Source: Hemibagrus wyckioides (taxonomy: Eukaryota > Chordata > Actinopteri > Siluriformes > Bagridae). Taken from it: 64,000 nucleotides of DNA. The translations under genes were made by a program, and so were the position numbers. Position 1 is the first letter of the stretch. Each line of letters begins with the position of its first letter. The notes beneath the pieces were generated by a model, which was not told the DNA's origin, ran no database searches, and saw only the letters and a program-made list of their open reading frames with translations. Location of the stretch: contig NC_080735.1 of the NCBI RefSeq assembly GCF_019097595.1, forward strand, positions 2,498,917 through 2,562,916. Direction: 5' to 3'. This document shows positions 45,338 to 57,200 of the stretch, piece by piece.

Positions 45338-48008
45338 AATTTGATCAACCATGGAGGAAAATGCCTTGGGGGTAAGTTTATTTAATATCATAGAAGAAAA
45401 TCTCATTACTGGAAATGACTATTTTTCCCCTTTAATATTCCTATGGTTAATTCTACCCCATAACGAACGGCCAATATGTATCTTCACTTCTAACCAGAAC
45501 CTTTTACGACATACATTTGCTGTTAGCCCTAAAGGGTTTACCTTCTTGTAATAACGGCGCCAAAGGCAGAGAATATAGGATCCAAATGCAGAGTTTAATG
45601 AAACAAACTGAAGCAACAAATCCAGTACACAATAATAATAAACAATAATCCAGAGACAACAGTAGAGAAACAGGAAAAAGGTCAAAATCTTTACTTCAGA
45701 AATAACAGACAAACAAATCTGAAAGTGCGTTGCAAAAATCAGACTTGAGAATGAAGATAAACAGAGGTCATTCAATAGGCAAACTATAGCAAAGTAAAGG
45801 CTTGGTATGCATAAAAAAAAAACAATACTTCATGCCGAAGTTAGCATGCTTGCTTAAATCTTCATTGAAACCTGAAAGTAACCAACCCTGGTAGTGGCAC
45901 AGGCCTTGGGCCAGGGTTCCCTCTGTCGGTCATGAGAAGGCATAGTTGTTCGGGATATTACACTTCTTTACTGGATATAATTAAATTATTATGCTTCTTT
46001 ATTTATTTGTTTGTTTGTTTACCATGGAAGGTTGAATACAAAATAAACACAAAATAAGGCTCTACAATAATTTGCTTTACTTTCTTGGTGTTATGTAATT
46101 AATGAACAGCCTAGTAGTTCCTACTACACTTTATATTAGTATAAAAACTTATCTGCATGTGCAGTGTCATGATTTATATCATTAATAAAAGGGCAAATTT
46201 ATGATTTTCTGACTTTAATAGAAAAAAGGACCAAATTGAACAGAAACTGAGGAGTTTCAGGCTCAAAGGATCAAGTGCTCGGTTTGTCAGGATTCTGGTT
46301 GTTGGTGAAGTCGGAGCAGGAAAGTCCAGTTTTATAGACTCTGTTAATAATGCTTTCCAAGGACGAATCACCTCAGGGGCTCTTGTTGATAGGACAGGTG
46401 GAACCAGTTTCACAAAAAAGGTAAATATCTTGAAAAGTTCTATTGGAATACATTTTGATTTGTAATAAGTTACCAGCAACAACAAAAACAGATACTAGGG
46501 AATAAAGGAACACATGAATTTATCTTGCAGTACAAAACCCATTATATTAAAGCAGAGGATGGATCCCATTTGCCTTTTGTCTTTAATGATGTCATGGGAC
46601 TTGAAGACAAAAAATCTGGTGCAGATGCAGAGGACATCTTCAGAGCTATAGACGGGTTTCTTCAGGAAGGATTCAATGTGAGAAAAGTGTACATACACTC
46701 AGATATTTACAAATTAATGTGAATTATAGACCTATATATTCTTTCTTCCCTGTTCACATTCAGTTTGATCATACATCCTCCATGTCTGAGAAGGACCTTG
46801 GCTACAGAAGCAACCCAAGTGTCGAGGATCAAGCCACCTGCCTGGTCAACATTATTGCTGCAGACAAAATATCATTAATGAATGATGGAGTCATTGATAA
46901 GCTGAAAAAAATCCGTGAAAAAGCTACAGTTCAGGGTAAGAAAAACAAATTACCATATTAATAGTATTAACACTATTGTCAAAGTAATAGTAAAAATGTT
47001 CCATCATTAAAAAGCAAGGTAAACATACCTTTCACCACCTTTTAGAATACTGATTAATTAGTTTGTATAGAATGCTGTTTATATTGTATGGATTGTTTGT
47101 AAATGACTTATTAAATCATCCAGGCATTCCTCAAGTAATCATCATGACAAGACCAGAATTAGCATGCCCACTGGTTCACCGGGATATAAGGAAGATCTAC
47201 ACCAGCAAGAAGATCAAAGAGAAGGTCATTAATTTTATGGGTGGTGCAAACTGTTATTGTGAACATCATGTTTTTTTTCTGTTGTTGTTTTTTTTTTTTT
47301 TTTTTTAAAAAAAGGTCAATACTTGAACACATTTATTAGCGTTACATATTGGAATTACTTTGGAATAAATTTTATTACTAAGCCATAGTCCAAAATTTGC
47401 ATACTTTTCCAGATCATTTACCCCTCAAAAACCTAAAAACAATTAAGTCTTTACCTCCCTGTGTAAAACCAACATTAGATGGTTTAACCATTACAGATGA
47501 TTTAGTGGCAAGTCCTTACCATCTTTGTACATCTGGATAGTCCAGTGTTTGCATCTCGATGGAGCTATTATCCTGCTAGAAATTCCTGTTCAGAATTGCA
47601 CAAATCTGACATGCTTCTGTTGAACAAATTCCACAACGAGTGCTTAAATATCACAAAACTCTGAACAGAGCTTAAGTCTCTTGCACATAACTCAATTATG
47701 AATACAGCCATGTCTGAATAATTATAAACTAATTGGAAATCTGTTTTAATCTTACGTTAACTCTGTCTACTCTTAAGTTATCAAACCCTACTTTGCCTCT
47801 ACAATTTTTTTTTCCACAGATGGAAATGTGCAGTAATCAGGTGGGGATTCCTATGAGTCACATCTTTCCTGTGAAGAACTACCATGAGGAGATAGACACA
47901 GATGATGACCTGGATCTTCTGATTCTCAAGGCACTTGATCAGATTGTGAACATGGCTGCTGACTTGTTGATGGACCAATCCTTTAACTCTAGTGAAATAA
48001 CTGAATAA
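45338..48008 (+). CDS. IFI44-like GTPase cassette, copy G (exons 3-8, no leader exon)
   Basis: Exons: 45338-45371, 46222-46420, 46531-46677, 46764-46935, 47124-47224 and 47820-48008. All are open, with correct phases and sites. P-loop is GEVGAGKS, G3 is DVMG, and G4 reads TRPE. It is identical to F up to exon 4, then clearly diverged (exon 6 ends REKATVQG; exon 8 has [13 protein letters not shown] and ends NSSEITE). Intron 7 lacks the DIRS-like insertion, so it keeps the ancestral form. Like F it begins directly behind the previous copy's 3' flank, without promoter or leader exon. Confidence 0.77.
45547..45962 (-). mobile_element. Solo LTR in intron 3 of copy G
   Basis: The duplicate of 41831-42246, with the same ends and flanking CTTCT. 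It was produced by the tandem duplication and not by a new insertion. Confidence 0.88.
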
Positions 48009-48574
48009 AGACTCACAAAGCATCAGTGAATTTAATGTAACCCAAATTTCTTTACACAACATTTAAAAACCATTGTATTAGACACAGCTACTGCTAAATG
48101 GAGAAGAGTACCAAGTATGCATTGCTAAAATAAATGTAAGGTTATATTCTGTATTTTTGGAGAACAATAGATTATTTTACTTTAGTTACAGTTAGAAAGT
48201 TAATAAAGCCTAAAATATAACCATGGAATTCTTATAAATATTAATCTTACCATTAAAAATAAAGCTCTTACCAGAAGAACAAAACTAAGTTTAGTTAAGT
48301 TGTCTATTTAAGTAATATAAATTTTAAGGAAATCGCTGTGTCAACTAGCCATAATTTCATTTTTTCAAAAGAGATCTAAAATTAAAAATAAATACTGATC
48401 AGATGTCAGGACTCTATCATCAGGGTTTTAGCAAACTATAAACAAATGGTTCAATATACTGATAACGATGTAACTAAATGTGCAAATGTCACGTGAGCCA
48501 AAATTGCCCAACTATGAGAAAGTTTTGTTGTGATGAAGTAATACTATTACCAGAATGTCTAACGTCAGTCTCAG
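48009..48574 (+). other. 3' flank of copy G
   Basis: Homologous to the flanks after copies A, E and F and to the inverted block at 33221-33620 (AGCTACTGCTAAATGGAGAAG; AGAGATCTAAAATT). No gene is seen. Confidence 0.6.
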
Positions 48575-48932
48575 TGTTGTCATGCAGAGAGACTGAACAC
48601 CGGAGGGAGCTCTCTCCCGAATTCTAATCACTCATTTCCGGTTCCCATGCACATAAAAGAGACTCATTCACTTCATTCTATGCAAAGTATCATTCCTTAG
48701 AGTATATACCAAGCCTTGCTTTTCATTGTCTTGAGATTGTCTGTGTTTTGACCTAGTTTTTGTGACCTTGTTTTTGCGATTTCTGCCCTTATGATTTGGA
48801 TTTGTCTCTGCTTTCTGATTTCCTGGTTTTGACCTGTTTGCTATGTTTTTTGACCACGTTTTTGCTTGCTGTGTTTGGTTTAATAAATCTGCGAATGGAT
48901 TCCAACCCTTCTGCCTCCGGCAATTCCTTACA
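48575..48932 (+). mobile_element. Solo LTR
   Basis: A 358-bp element from TGTTGTCATGC to CCTTACA. It has a perfect 5-bp target duplication CTCAG (48570-48574 and 48933-48937) and an AATAAA signal about 50 bp before the end. Its 3' half resembles the reversed LTR at 41831-42246. Confidence 0.85.
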
Positions 48933-49159
48933 CTCAGTCATGTGGACTCAGTCCTCAGACCTTTAGTCTAATCTGATCAGTCACTGAATAATCAGAATTT
49001 ATAATCAGATAAATTAGCCTTAGGTTTTGTATCTGTCTTTGGTTTGCCTTGCATTCTGTACATTGTTCCCATTAATTACACAATTAAACAGATTTCTAAT
49101 GCCCTTTTGAATTTGCTTTTGCTGCACAAAACCACAAGATGTCTAAAAACATAGATATA

Positions 49160-50387
49160 CAGTGAGGGAAAAAATTATTTGATCCCCTGCTGATTTTTAC
49201 GTTTGCCCACTGACAAAGAAATGATCAGTCTGTAATTTTAATGGTAGGTGTATTTGAACAGTGAGAGGCAGAATAACAACAAAAAAATCCAGAAAAACTC
49301 ATTTCAGAAAAGTTCAACCTAGATTTGCATTTTATTGAGTGAAATAAGTATTTGATCCCCTATCAATCAGAAAGATTTCTGGCTCCCAGGTGTCTTTTAT
49401 ACAGGTAAGGAGCTGAGATTACAGTAGGAGCACTCTCGGGGAGTGCTCTTAATCTCAGCTCCTTAACTGTATGAAAGACACCCTGTCCACAGAAGGAAGC
49501 AATCAATCAGATTCCAAACTCTCCATCATGGCCAAGACCAAAGAGCTGTCCATGGATGTCAGGGACAAGATTGTAGACCTACACAAGGCTGGAATGAGCT
49601 ACAAGACCATCGCCAAGCAGCTTGGTGAGAAGGTGACAACAGTTGGTGCGATTATTCCCAAATGGAAGAAACACAAAAGGACTGTCAGTCTTCCTCGGTC
49701 TGGGGCTCCATGCAAGATCTCACCTCATGGAGTTTCAATGATCATGAGAAAGGCGAGGAATCAGCCCAGAATTACACTGGAGGATTTTGTCAATGATCTC
49801 AAGGCAGCTGGGACCATAGTCACCAAGAAAACAATTGGTAACACATTACGCCGTGAAAGACTGAAGTCCAGTAGTGCCCACAAGGTCCCCCTGCTAAAGA
49901 AAGCACATGTACAGGACCATCTGAAGTTTGCCAGTGAACATCTGAATGATTCAGAGGAGAACTGGGTGAAAGTGTTGTGGTCAAATGAGACCAAAATCCA
50001 GCTCTCTGGCATCAACTCAACTCGCCGTGTTTGGAGGAGGAGGAATGCTGCCTATGACTCCAAGAAGACCATCCCCACCGACAAACATGGAGGTGGAAAC
50101 ATTATGCTCTGGGGGTGTTTTTCTGCTAAGGGGACAGGACAACCGCACCACATCAAAGGGACGATGGACGGAGCCATGTACCGTTACATCTTGGATGAGA
50201 ACCTCCTTCCCTCAGCCAGGGCATTGAAAATGGGTCGTGGATGGATATTCCAGCCTGACAATGACCCAAAACACATGGCCAAGGCAACAAAGTAGTGGTT
50301 CAGAAAGAAGCACATTAAGGTCCTGTAGTGGCCTAGCCAGTCTCCAGACCTTAATCCCATAGAACATCTGTGGAGGGAGCTGAAGGG
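49160..50387 (+). mobile_element. Tc1-like transposon, 3' end replaced by telomeric repeats
   Basis: It starts CAGTGAGGGAAAAAATTATT after TA (49158-49159). It carries the same internal inverted repeat (49405-49465) as the copy at 24357 and runs through the transposase to GGGAGCTGAAGGGTT. There it changes into TTAGGG repeats. The last roughly 300 bp and the right terminal repeat are missing. Confidence 0.92.
49528..50387 (+). pseudogene. Tc1 transposase, inactive
   Basis: The frame from [16 protein letters not shown] is open to a TAG at about 50293. Beyond it the text continues (IKVL, another [21 protein letters not shown]) until the telomeric junction. Catalytic motif 1 is LWSNETK (Asn for Asp), motif 2 is QPDNDPKH (Asp), and the Glu motif lies after the stops. 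It would not catalyse transposition. Confidence 0.9.
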
Positions 50388-50460
50388 TTAGGGTTAGGGT
50401 TAGGGTTACATTAAAAAGTACCCTAACCCTAACCCCTAACCCTAGGGTAACCCTAACCCA
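50386..50460. repeat. Interstitial telomeric repeats, inverted pair
   Basis: About four TTAGGG units (50386-50408), a short spacer (TACATTAAAAAGTA), then CCCTAA units (50423-50460) with imperfections. A second copy of the ACATTAAAAAGT spacer follows at about 50472. The repeats face each other across the spacer. Confidence 0.9.
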
Positions 50461-50904
50461 CCAGGGTGTGTACATTAAAAAGTCCTTAAAAAGTCTTAAA
50501 ACATTTCACAATGGCTTAATACATGACTTGCTTCTAACGTACTGTGCACTTGAAATTGATTTACTGTAATATATAGTTACTGAGATGTTGTAAATGAAAA
50601 GCCTAAACATACAGGTACGTACTGTTGAATTCTGCACTTATTTTGTAAACAAAAACATTAACTATCTTTTGTTTTTGGTTTTCAGCAAGATTGAATTGAT
50701 TAAAGAGCAGTGTAGGATTCAGTGTCCAAATCATCACTGCCAGCACCTGTAAGAACAGGTAATTCGGAGCCATCACCTAAATTCTGAGTCCAAGTTCACT
50801 TGTAAAACATGTTCATATAAACTATATTGCAAATTATTGTCAGTTCTCCTGCATATCAAGCCTGCCCAAGTCTGACTATTTCTCTGTCTTATATCTTGTC
50901 AGAT
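50461..50904. other. Unassigned sequence
   Basis: No long frame or known repeat. A TTTTCAG acceptor-like site near 50685 precedes a short open stretch, but I cannot match it to any exon. Confidence 0.3.
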
Positions 50905-51190
50905 ATCTTCCTCTTCTTTTGGCTTTTCCCTTCAGGGGTCGCCACAGCAAATCATCTCTCTCCACCTATCCCTATCTTTTGCATCCTCAACACTTGCACC
51001 CACTAGTTGCATATTGTCATTTATTACATCCATATACCTCCTCTTTGGTCTTCCTCTTTGTCTCCTGCGTGGCAGCTCCATGTCCAACATTCTCCTACCA
51101 ATATACTCTCTCTCCCTCCTCTGGACATGTCCAAACCATCTTAATCTGGCCTCCCTAACTTTGTCCCCCAAACGTCCAACATGAGCTGTC
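50905..51190 (-). mobile_element. RTE-type LINE 3' fragment
   Basis: The minus-strand frame 51171-50932 reads VREARLRWFGHVQRRE, then RRRQRGRPKRRYMDV and RWREMICCGDP. This is the characteristic C-terminus of RTE-group (Rex3-like) reverse transcriptases. Only the last 80 codons remain. Confidence 0.8.
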
Positions 51191-51254
51191 CTTCTGATGT
51201 ACTCTTTCCTAATCCTGTTAAAACCTTATATTTATTATTTCTTCCATGCACCAA

Positions 51255-51405
51255 TTGATCTGTCTAATCCCCTATGCCCGGTGACTTCAAATGTCCCAAG
51301 CTACAGGAACAACTTAAGTCTTGAGGATCAAACCTTTTGCCTGGTCAACATTATAGCAGCTGACAAAGCATCATTCTTCATGCCTGTTAAGACATTAATG
51401 CAATG
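51255..51405 (+). pseudogene. Relic of IFI44-like exon 6 (copy H)
   Basis: The frame reads SYRNNLSLEDQTFCLVNIIA and then ADKASF, matching [25 protein letters not shown] of the other exon 6 copies. The 3' part is altered and stops at a TGA near 51404. No other exon is recognisable nearby, so this is the eroded right end of the array. Confidence 0.8.
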
Positions 51406-52469
51406 ATACATGAGACGCTAGTATTGCAAAACTATTGCAAAGATACAGTCCTAGTAATAACTATTACCATGTATCATTGCGGATTTGGTTCGCAATATTG
51501 AGCAGATTGTTCTGAAACTCTCACATTTCTGATTATGCTTACCTGTTTTTTATTGTACATCAGTGTCACACTATTTAAATTCCTGTTTCTTTGCCTTGCT
51601 GTTTCTTTGCACTGCTCTTGTTCCTAGTGTTTTGTTTTGCTACTGGTTTATGTATCACAGTCTGTTTATTCACTTTTACACTTTTGCAATAAATATCTGC
51701 ACTTTCAGATATGAAAGTGGCAACTATTTTGAAACAACAGGAAAAATGCATGATTAATCCTTTAAACATTCTGCATAATTCAGCATGGTCCAACTGATGT
51801 TGTAACATAATGATGTAATAAGATGTTGTTCATTTGTGGATAATTTTTTTTTTTTTAATCTAAAAACTGAAAAATCATGTCACCACCTTTTGCTTAAATA
51901 AATTTAGATATCCTGTACACTTCTAGGCTCCTATAAAATTAATTTGGTTCAAGTGACATTTATTGCATGAGTTTACTGACTTATAATGAGCAAGAATTTC
52001 AGGATTCTTTACTGATGAATCAACAGAAGGAATGAGACACCACCCTTATTGGAGGCCAGCATTTAATTCTTTAATCAGTGCTTATTCAGTAAAAGAAAAT
52101 TACATATAGATTATAGATTATGTTAGACTGGACATCTGTTTTCTATATTTATATTTTCTATATTTATGATATTTTAAAGAAATGGTGCTTACACTAAAAT
52201 GAGTGAGTCCTGTTATGATTGACTGAAACTAATAACGACACAGACACTTTTCTTGTAGATGATAAAACTAAACACTGAAGTCTCCAAAAATTACAACTTG
52301 TTCTACAGAAATAGTAAGATTTGAGGTCTTTAATTTCTGTTGGATTGGTCTGTAAATATGAATTAGTGAAAATAATTCAGTAGACTTCTTTTTGTGTCCT
52401 TAATAATTAAAAATGAATAGTATTCATATCAAGATTTCTGGATTAGGATATATGCCTAGAGTAATTAAA
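51406..52469. other. Intergenic, nothing recognised
   Basis: AT-rich sequence with only short frames. I see no exon, repeat family or regulatory motif I can support. Confidence 0.5.
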
Positions 52470-53139
52470 TTAAAAAATTGTTATGCATGTCAGACATGCA
52501 CGGATAGGACCCAAATGGAACAGGGGCATGGAAAAGTCTTTAATGTAGAGTGGAGGAACAAATACAGGAATGCAGCCAGTGTTCATTAAGAACACTAAGA
52601 AAAGTACGCAGCCACAAAAACACAGAAAAAGGGAACTCTGAACTGTTTGGAACTCAAACAGTTCAGTAGGCAAAATACACTGGAAATAGGCAAAGTTCTT
52701 ACAGGTTCTTACAGTTGTCCCAAATGACAAAATGCATGCAGGGTAATCCAGAAGCAGAGAGCACAGCAAAGTAATCACAAAGAGAAGTCTTAGGCAAAAA
52801 ATGTGAGCAGGACAATCCAAAAACAGTGAGAATGAACAGTCCAAAATCCGGCTGGGAAAACAAGGAAAAATATAGTTGCAAGCAACGATGATCAGGCCCA
52901 AGCAACGGTGGCATCACCACCCAGGTGCACCAGACACAGTGGGCACAGTGAGTACATGCATTTAAAGGGGAAATACCAAACGGACAAGAGTGACAATTTG
53001 GGTCTAATGAAAGTGATCACAGCATTGTCCACTGATGACAAAAAAAAAAACTAAACTGTTAGTTTAGTCTAAACTATATAAGGGCAAAACTGACAGTTTG
53101 GGTGTAATGAAACAGATCATAGCAATGTCCAGTGACGTC
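52470..53139 (-). mobile_element. LTR-like interspersed repeat
   Basis: The stretch GGATAGGACCCAAATGGAAC, followed by a long A-rich segment, has the composition of reversed LTRs such as that at 41831 (GGATCCAAATGCAGAGTTTA). At about 52990 and 53095 a roughly 45-bp block (ACAATTTGGGTCTAATGAAA and ACAGTTTGGGTGTAATGAAA) is repeated. No target duplication was found. Confidence 0.45.
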
Positions 53140-53315
53140 AAAAGGGACAATGACTCTCCCTCTAAACCATATGACTATATCAGGTTATATATGTGTGTGT
53201 ATATATATATAGAGAGAGAGAGAGAATGTCACCAAGAAAAATGTATACACATCTCAGGAAAAGGAAAATTTGTATAAATATTTTATTACTAAATGTATTG
53301 CTATTTGTTATAGAT

Positions 53316-53379
<64 letters not shown>

Positions 53380-53864
53380 AACTACTTCTTCTTTCTATGT
53401 AAAATGTCTTGAAACATTAGGACTTTCCACTGTTAAAATATAAGAACATTAATTTTCTTCTATTATGTCCTCACAATAGCAACATCATTCACAATATCAC
53501 AAATTCCTTCACAGCCTCACATCAGCCATGTATTCCTATTATTCTGACTAATTTTCAACCAAATCAGGTGAAAGAAAGGGACAAAAAATTAGATTTCTAA
53601 AAGTGACACACTTCCTGCTGCCAGTTGGTGGCGCTATGAATGAGACTCACAGTAGTCATGTCCTTGTGATCAGCTTTCTTCTCTTAACATAAAGTTAAGG
53701 TTTGATGTACATCACTCAATATACACCGAAGATATTAGCCACTTCCTGTTTCCTTTTATTCACCATAAGTTTAAGGGCTCCTCATGGCTGAATCCCTTGG
53801 CAAGGTTGCATCATCAGTGTCTTCAGATTATATTGGACCCTGTTTGGTCAAAATCATTTAAATC
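53140..53864. mobile_element. Teleost interspersed repeat, left half
   Basis: This contains CAGTTGGTGGCGCTATGA and the long blocks also present at 60300-60480 and 60770-61200 (for example CACTTCCTGCTGCCAGTTGG). A TA microsatellite is at 53320-53372. The same unit continues at 59769 beyond the hAT insertion. The class is unknown. Confidence 0.6.
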
Positions 53865-53872
53865 CCCTAGGA

Positions 53873-54088
53873 CAGGGGTCGGCAACCTTAAACACTCAAA
53901 GAGCCATTTGGACTCATTTTCTACAGAAAAGAAAACACCGGGAGCCACAAAACCCTACCTAAAATACTACTGGCCCTGACTGACTTACCTGAGTTACATG
54001 ATCCAGTTCTGCATATTAACTCATGATTCATGAGCCTGAGGTCTAAATTAACCCGATTCTTATTTATCCTATGGCTACCGACCTATGG

Positions 54089-54124
<36 letters not shown>

Positions 54125-54146
54125 GTTGTTGTTGTTGTTGTTGTTG

Positions 54147-54201
<55 letters not shown>

Positions 54202-57200
54202 ACAATGCAGAACATTATATTTTATACATTAATATTAATGCAGTTATTAAACATAGCAGAGAAAAAAAAGTTAGAAAGAAACAAATGAATATATGTGCTG
54301 CTAGGGGAACAAGAGAGAGAAAGAAAAATTATTAAGTATTAAGAAGAATGCTGCTACCGTGTTCATCGACTGATTCAGCTGATTCTCAGCGGACTCTCGG
54401 AGCTGGGTCATAGACTGATTCAGCTGATTCTCAGTGGACTCGCGGAGTTGGTTTATTGACTGATTCAGCTGATTCTCAGCGGACTCGCGGAGTCGGGTCA
54501 TAGAGTGATTCAGCTGATTCTCAGTGGACTCGCAGAGCCGGGTCATAGACTGATTCAGCTGATTCTCAGTGCACTCGCGGAGTTGGTTTATTGACTGATT
54601 CAGCTGATTCTCAGTGGACTCGCGGAGCCGGGTCATAGAGTGATTCAGCTGATTCTCAGTGGACTCGCGAAGCCGGGTCATAGAGTGATTCAGCTGATTC
54701 TCAGTGGACTCGCGGAGCCGGGTCATAGACTGATTCAGCTGATTCTCAGTGGACTCGCGGAGCCGGGTCATAGACTGATTCAGCTGATTCTCAGTGGACT
54801 CGCGGAGCTGGGTCATAGACTGATTCAGCTGATTCTCAGTGGACTCGCGGAGCTGGGTCATAGACTGATTCAGCTGATTCTTAGTGGACTCACAGAGCTG
54901 GGTCGTAGAGTGATTCAGCTGATTCTCAGTGGACTCGCGGAGCTGGGTAATAGACTGATTCAGCTGATTCTCAGTGGACTCGCGGAGCTGGGTCATAGAC
55001 TGATTCAGCTGATTCTTAGTGGACTCACAGAGCTGGGTCGTAGAGTGATTCAGCTGATTCTCAGTGGACTCGCGGAGCTGGGTAATAGACTGATTCAGCT
55101 GATTCTCAGTGGACTCGCGAAGCCGGGTCATAGAGTGATTCAGCTGATTCTCAGTGGACTCGCGGAGCCGGGTCATAGACTGATTCAGCTGATTCTCAGT
55201 GGACTCGCGGAGCCGGGTCATAGACTGATTCAGCTGATTCTCAGTGGACTCACAGAGCTGGGTCGTAGAGTGATTCAGCTGATTCTCAGTGGACTCGCGG
55301 AGCCGGGTAATAGACTGATTCAGCTGATTCTCAGTGGACTCGCGGAGCCGGGTCATAGACTGATTCAGCTGATTCTCAGTGGACTCACAGAGCTGGGTCG
55401 TAGAGTGATTCAGCTGATTCTCAGTGGACTCGCGGAGCTGGGTAATAGACTGATTCAGCTGATTCTCAGTGGACTCGCGAAGCCGGGTCATAGAGTGATT
55501 CAGCTGATTCTCAGTGGACTCGCGGAGCCGGGTCATAGACTGATTCAGCTGATTCTCAGTGGACTCGCGGAGCCGGGTAATAGACTGATTCAGCTGATTC
55601 TCAGTGGACTCGCGGAGCCGGGTCATAGACTGATTCAGCTGATTCTCAGTGGACTCGCGGAGCTGGGTAATAGACTGATTCAGCTGATTCTCAGTGGACT
55701 CGCGGAGCCGAGTCATAGACTGATTCAGCTGATTCTCAGTGGACTCGCGGAGCCGGGTAATAGACTGATTCAGCTGATTCTCAGTGGACTCGCGGAGCCG
55801 GGTCATAGACTGATTCAGCTGATTCTCAGTGGACTCACGGAGCTGGGTCGTAGAGTGATTCAGCTGATTCTCAGTGGACTCGCGGAGCTGGGTAATAGAC
55901 TGATTCAGCTGATTCTCAGTGGACTCGCGAAGCCGGGTCATAGAGTGATTCAGCTGATTCTCAGTGGACTCGCGGAGCCGGGTCATAGACTGATTCAGCT
56001 GATTCTCAGTGGACTCGCGGAGCCGGGTAATAGACTGATTCAGCTGATTCTCAGTGGACTCGCGGAGCCGGGTCATAGACTGATTCAGCTGATTCTCAGT
56101 GGACTCACGGAGCTGGGTCGTAGAGTGATTCAGCTGATTCTCAGTGGACTCGCGGAGCTGGGTAATAGACTGATTCAGCTGATTCTCAGTGGACTCGCGA
56201 AGCCGGGTCATAGACTGATTCAGCTGATTCTCAGTGGACTCACGGAGCTGGGTCGTAGAGTGATTCAGCTGATTCTCAGTGGACTCACGGAGCTGGGTCG
56301 TAGAGTGATTCAGCTGATTCTCAGTGGACTCGCGGAGCTGGGTAATAGACTGATTCAGCTGATTCTCAGTGGACTCGCGAAGCCGGGTCATAGAGTGATT
56401 CAGCTGATTCTCAGTGGACTCGCGGAGCCGGGTCATAGACTGATTCAGCTGATTCTCAGTGGACTCGCGGAGCCGGGTAATAGACTGATTCAGCTGATTC
56501 TCAGTGGACTCGCGGAGCCGGGTCATAGACTGATTCAGCTGATTCTCAGTGGACTCACGGAGCTGGGTCGTAGAGTGATTCAGCTGATTCTCAGTGGACT
56601 CGCGGAGCTGGGTAATAGACTGATTCAGCTGATTCTCAGTGGACTCGCGGAGTTGGTTTATTGACTGATTCAGCTGATTCTCAATGGACTCGCAGAGCCG
56701 GGTCATAGACTGATTCAGCTGATTCTCAGTGCACTCGCGGAGTTGGTTTATTGACTGATTCAGCTGATTCTCAGTGGACTCGCGGAGCCGGGTCATGGGC
56801 TGATTCAGCTGATTCTCAGTGGACTCACAGAGCCGGGTCATAGACTGATTCAGCTGATTCTCAGTGGACTCGCGGAGCCGGGTCATAGACTGATTCAGCT
56901 GATTCTCAGTGGACTCGCGAAGCCGGGCAATAGACTGATTCAGCTGATTCTCAGTGGACTCGCGAAGCCGGGTCATAGAGTGATTCAGCTGATTCTCAGT
57001 GGACTCGCGAAGCCGGGTCATAGAGTGATTCAGCTGATTCTCAGTGCACTCGCAGAGTCAGGTCGTAGAGTGATTCAGCTGAATCTCAGTGGACTCGCGG
57101 AGTCGGGTCATAGAGTGATTCAGCTGATTCTCAGTGCACTCGCAGAGTCAGGTCGTAGAGTGATTCAGCTGAATCTCAGTGGACTCGCGGAGTCGGGTCA

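Larger units (their letters stand above)
38931..46362 (+). repeat. 3,716-bp tandem duplication spanning copies E-F-G
   Basis: From within exon 4 of E to exon 4 of F, and again from exon 4 of F to exon 4 of G, the sequence is repeated at a constant 3,716-bp offset (for example 41158 to 44874, 40304 to 44020, and 41831 to 45547). The breakpoints fall in the stretch of exon 4 and early intron 4 that all three copies share, so the exact junction (about 38904-38990 and equivalents) cannot be fixed. Introns and insertions are almost identical; most differences are in exon 5. Confidence 0.92.

Noticed and set aside
50685..50760. Possible exon after a TTTTCAG site
   Set aside because: The short frame does not resemble any IFI44-like exon, and no matching donor or partner exon was found.
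52470..52901. 143-codon minus-strand frame
   Set aside because: It is Cys/Leu/Phe-rich without a domain, and lies in an LTR-like repeat of biased composition.
54301..57021. 906-codon minus-strand frame as a protein-coding gene
   Set aside because: It is made only of the 45-bp repeat, has an equally long frame on the other strand, starts inside the repeat, and ends in unrelated low-complexity sequence. Kept as a repeat with an open question.
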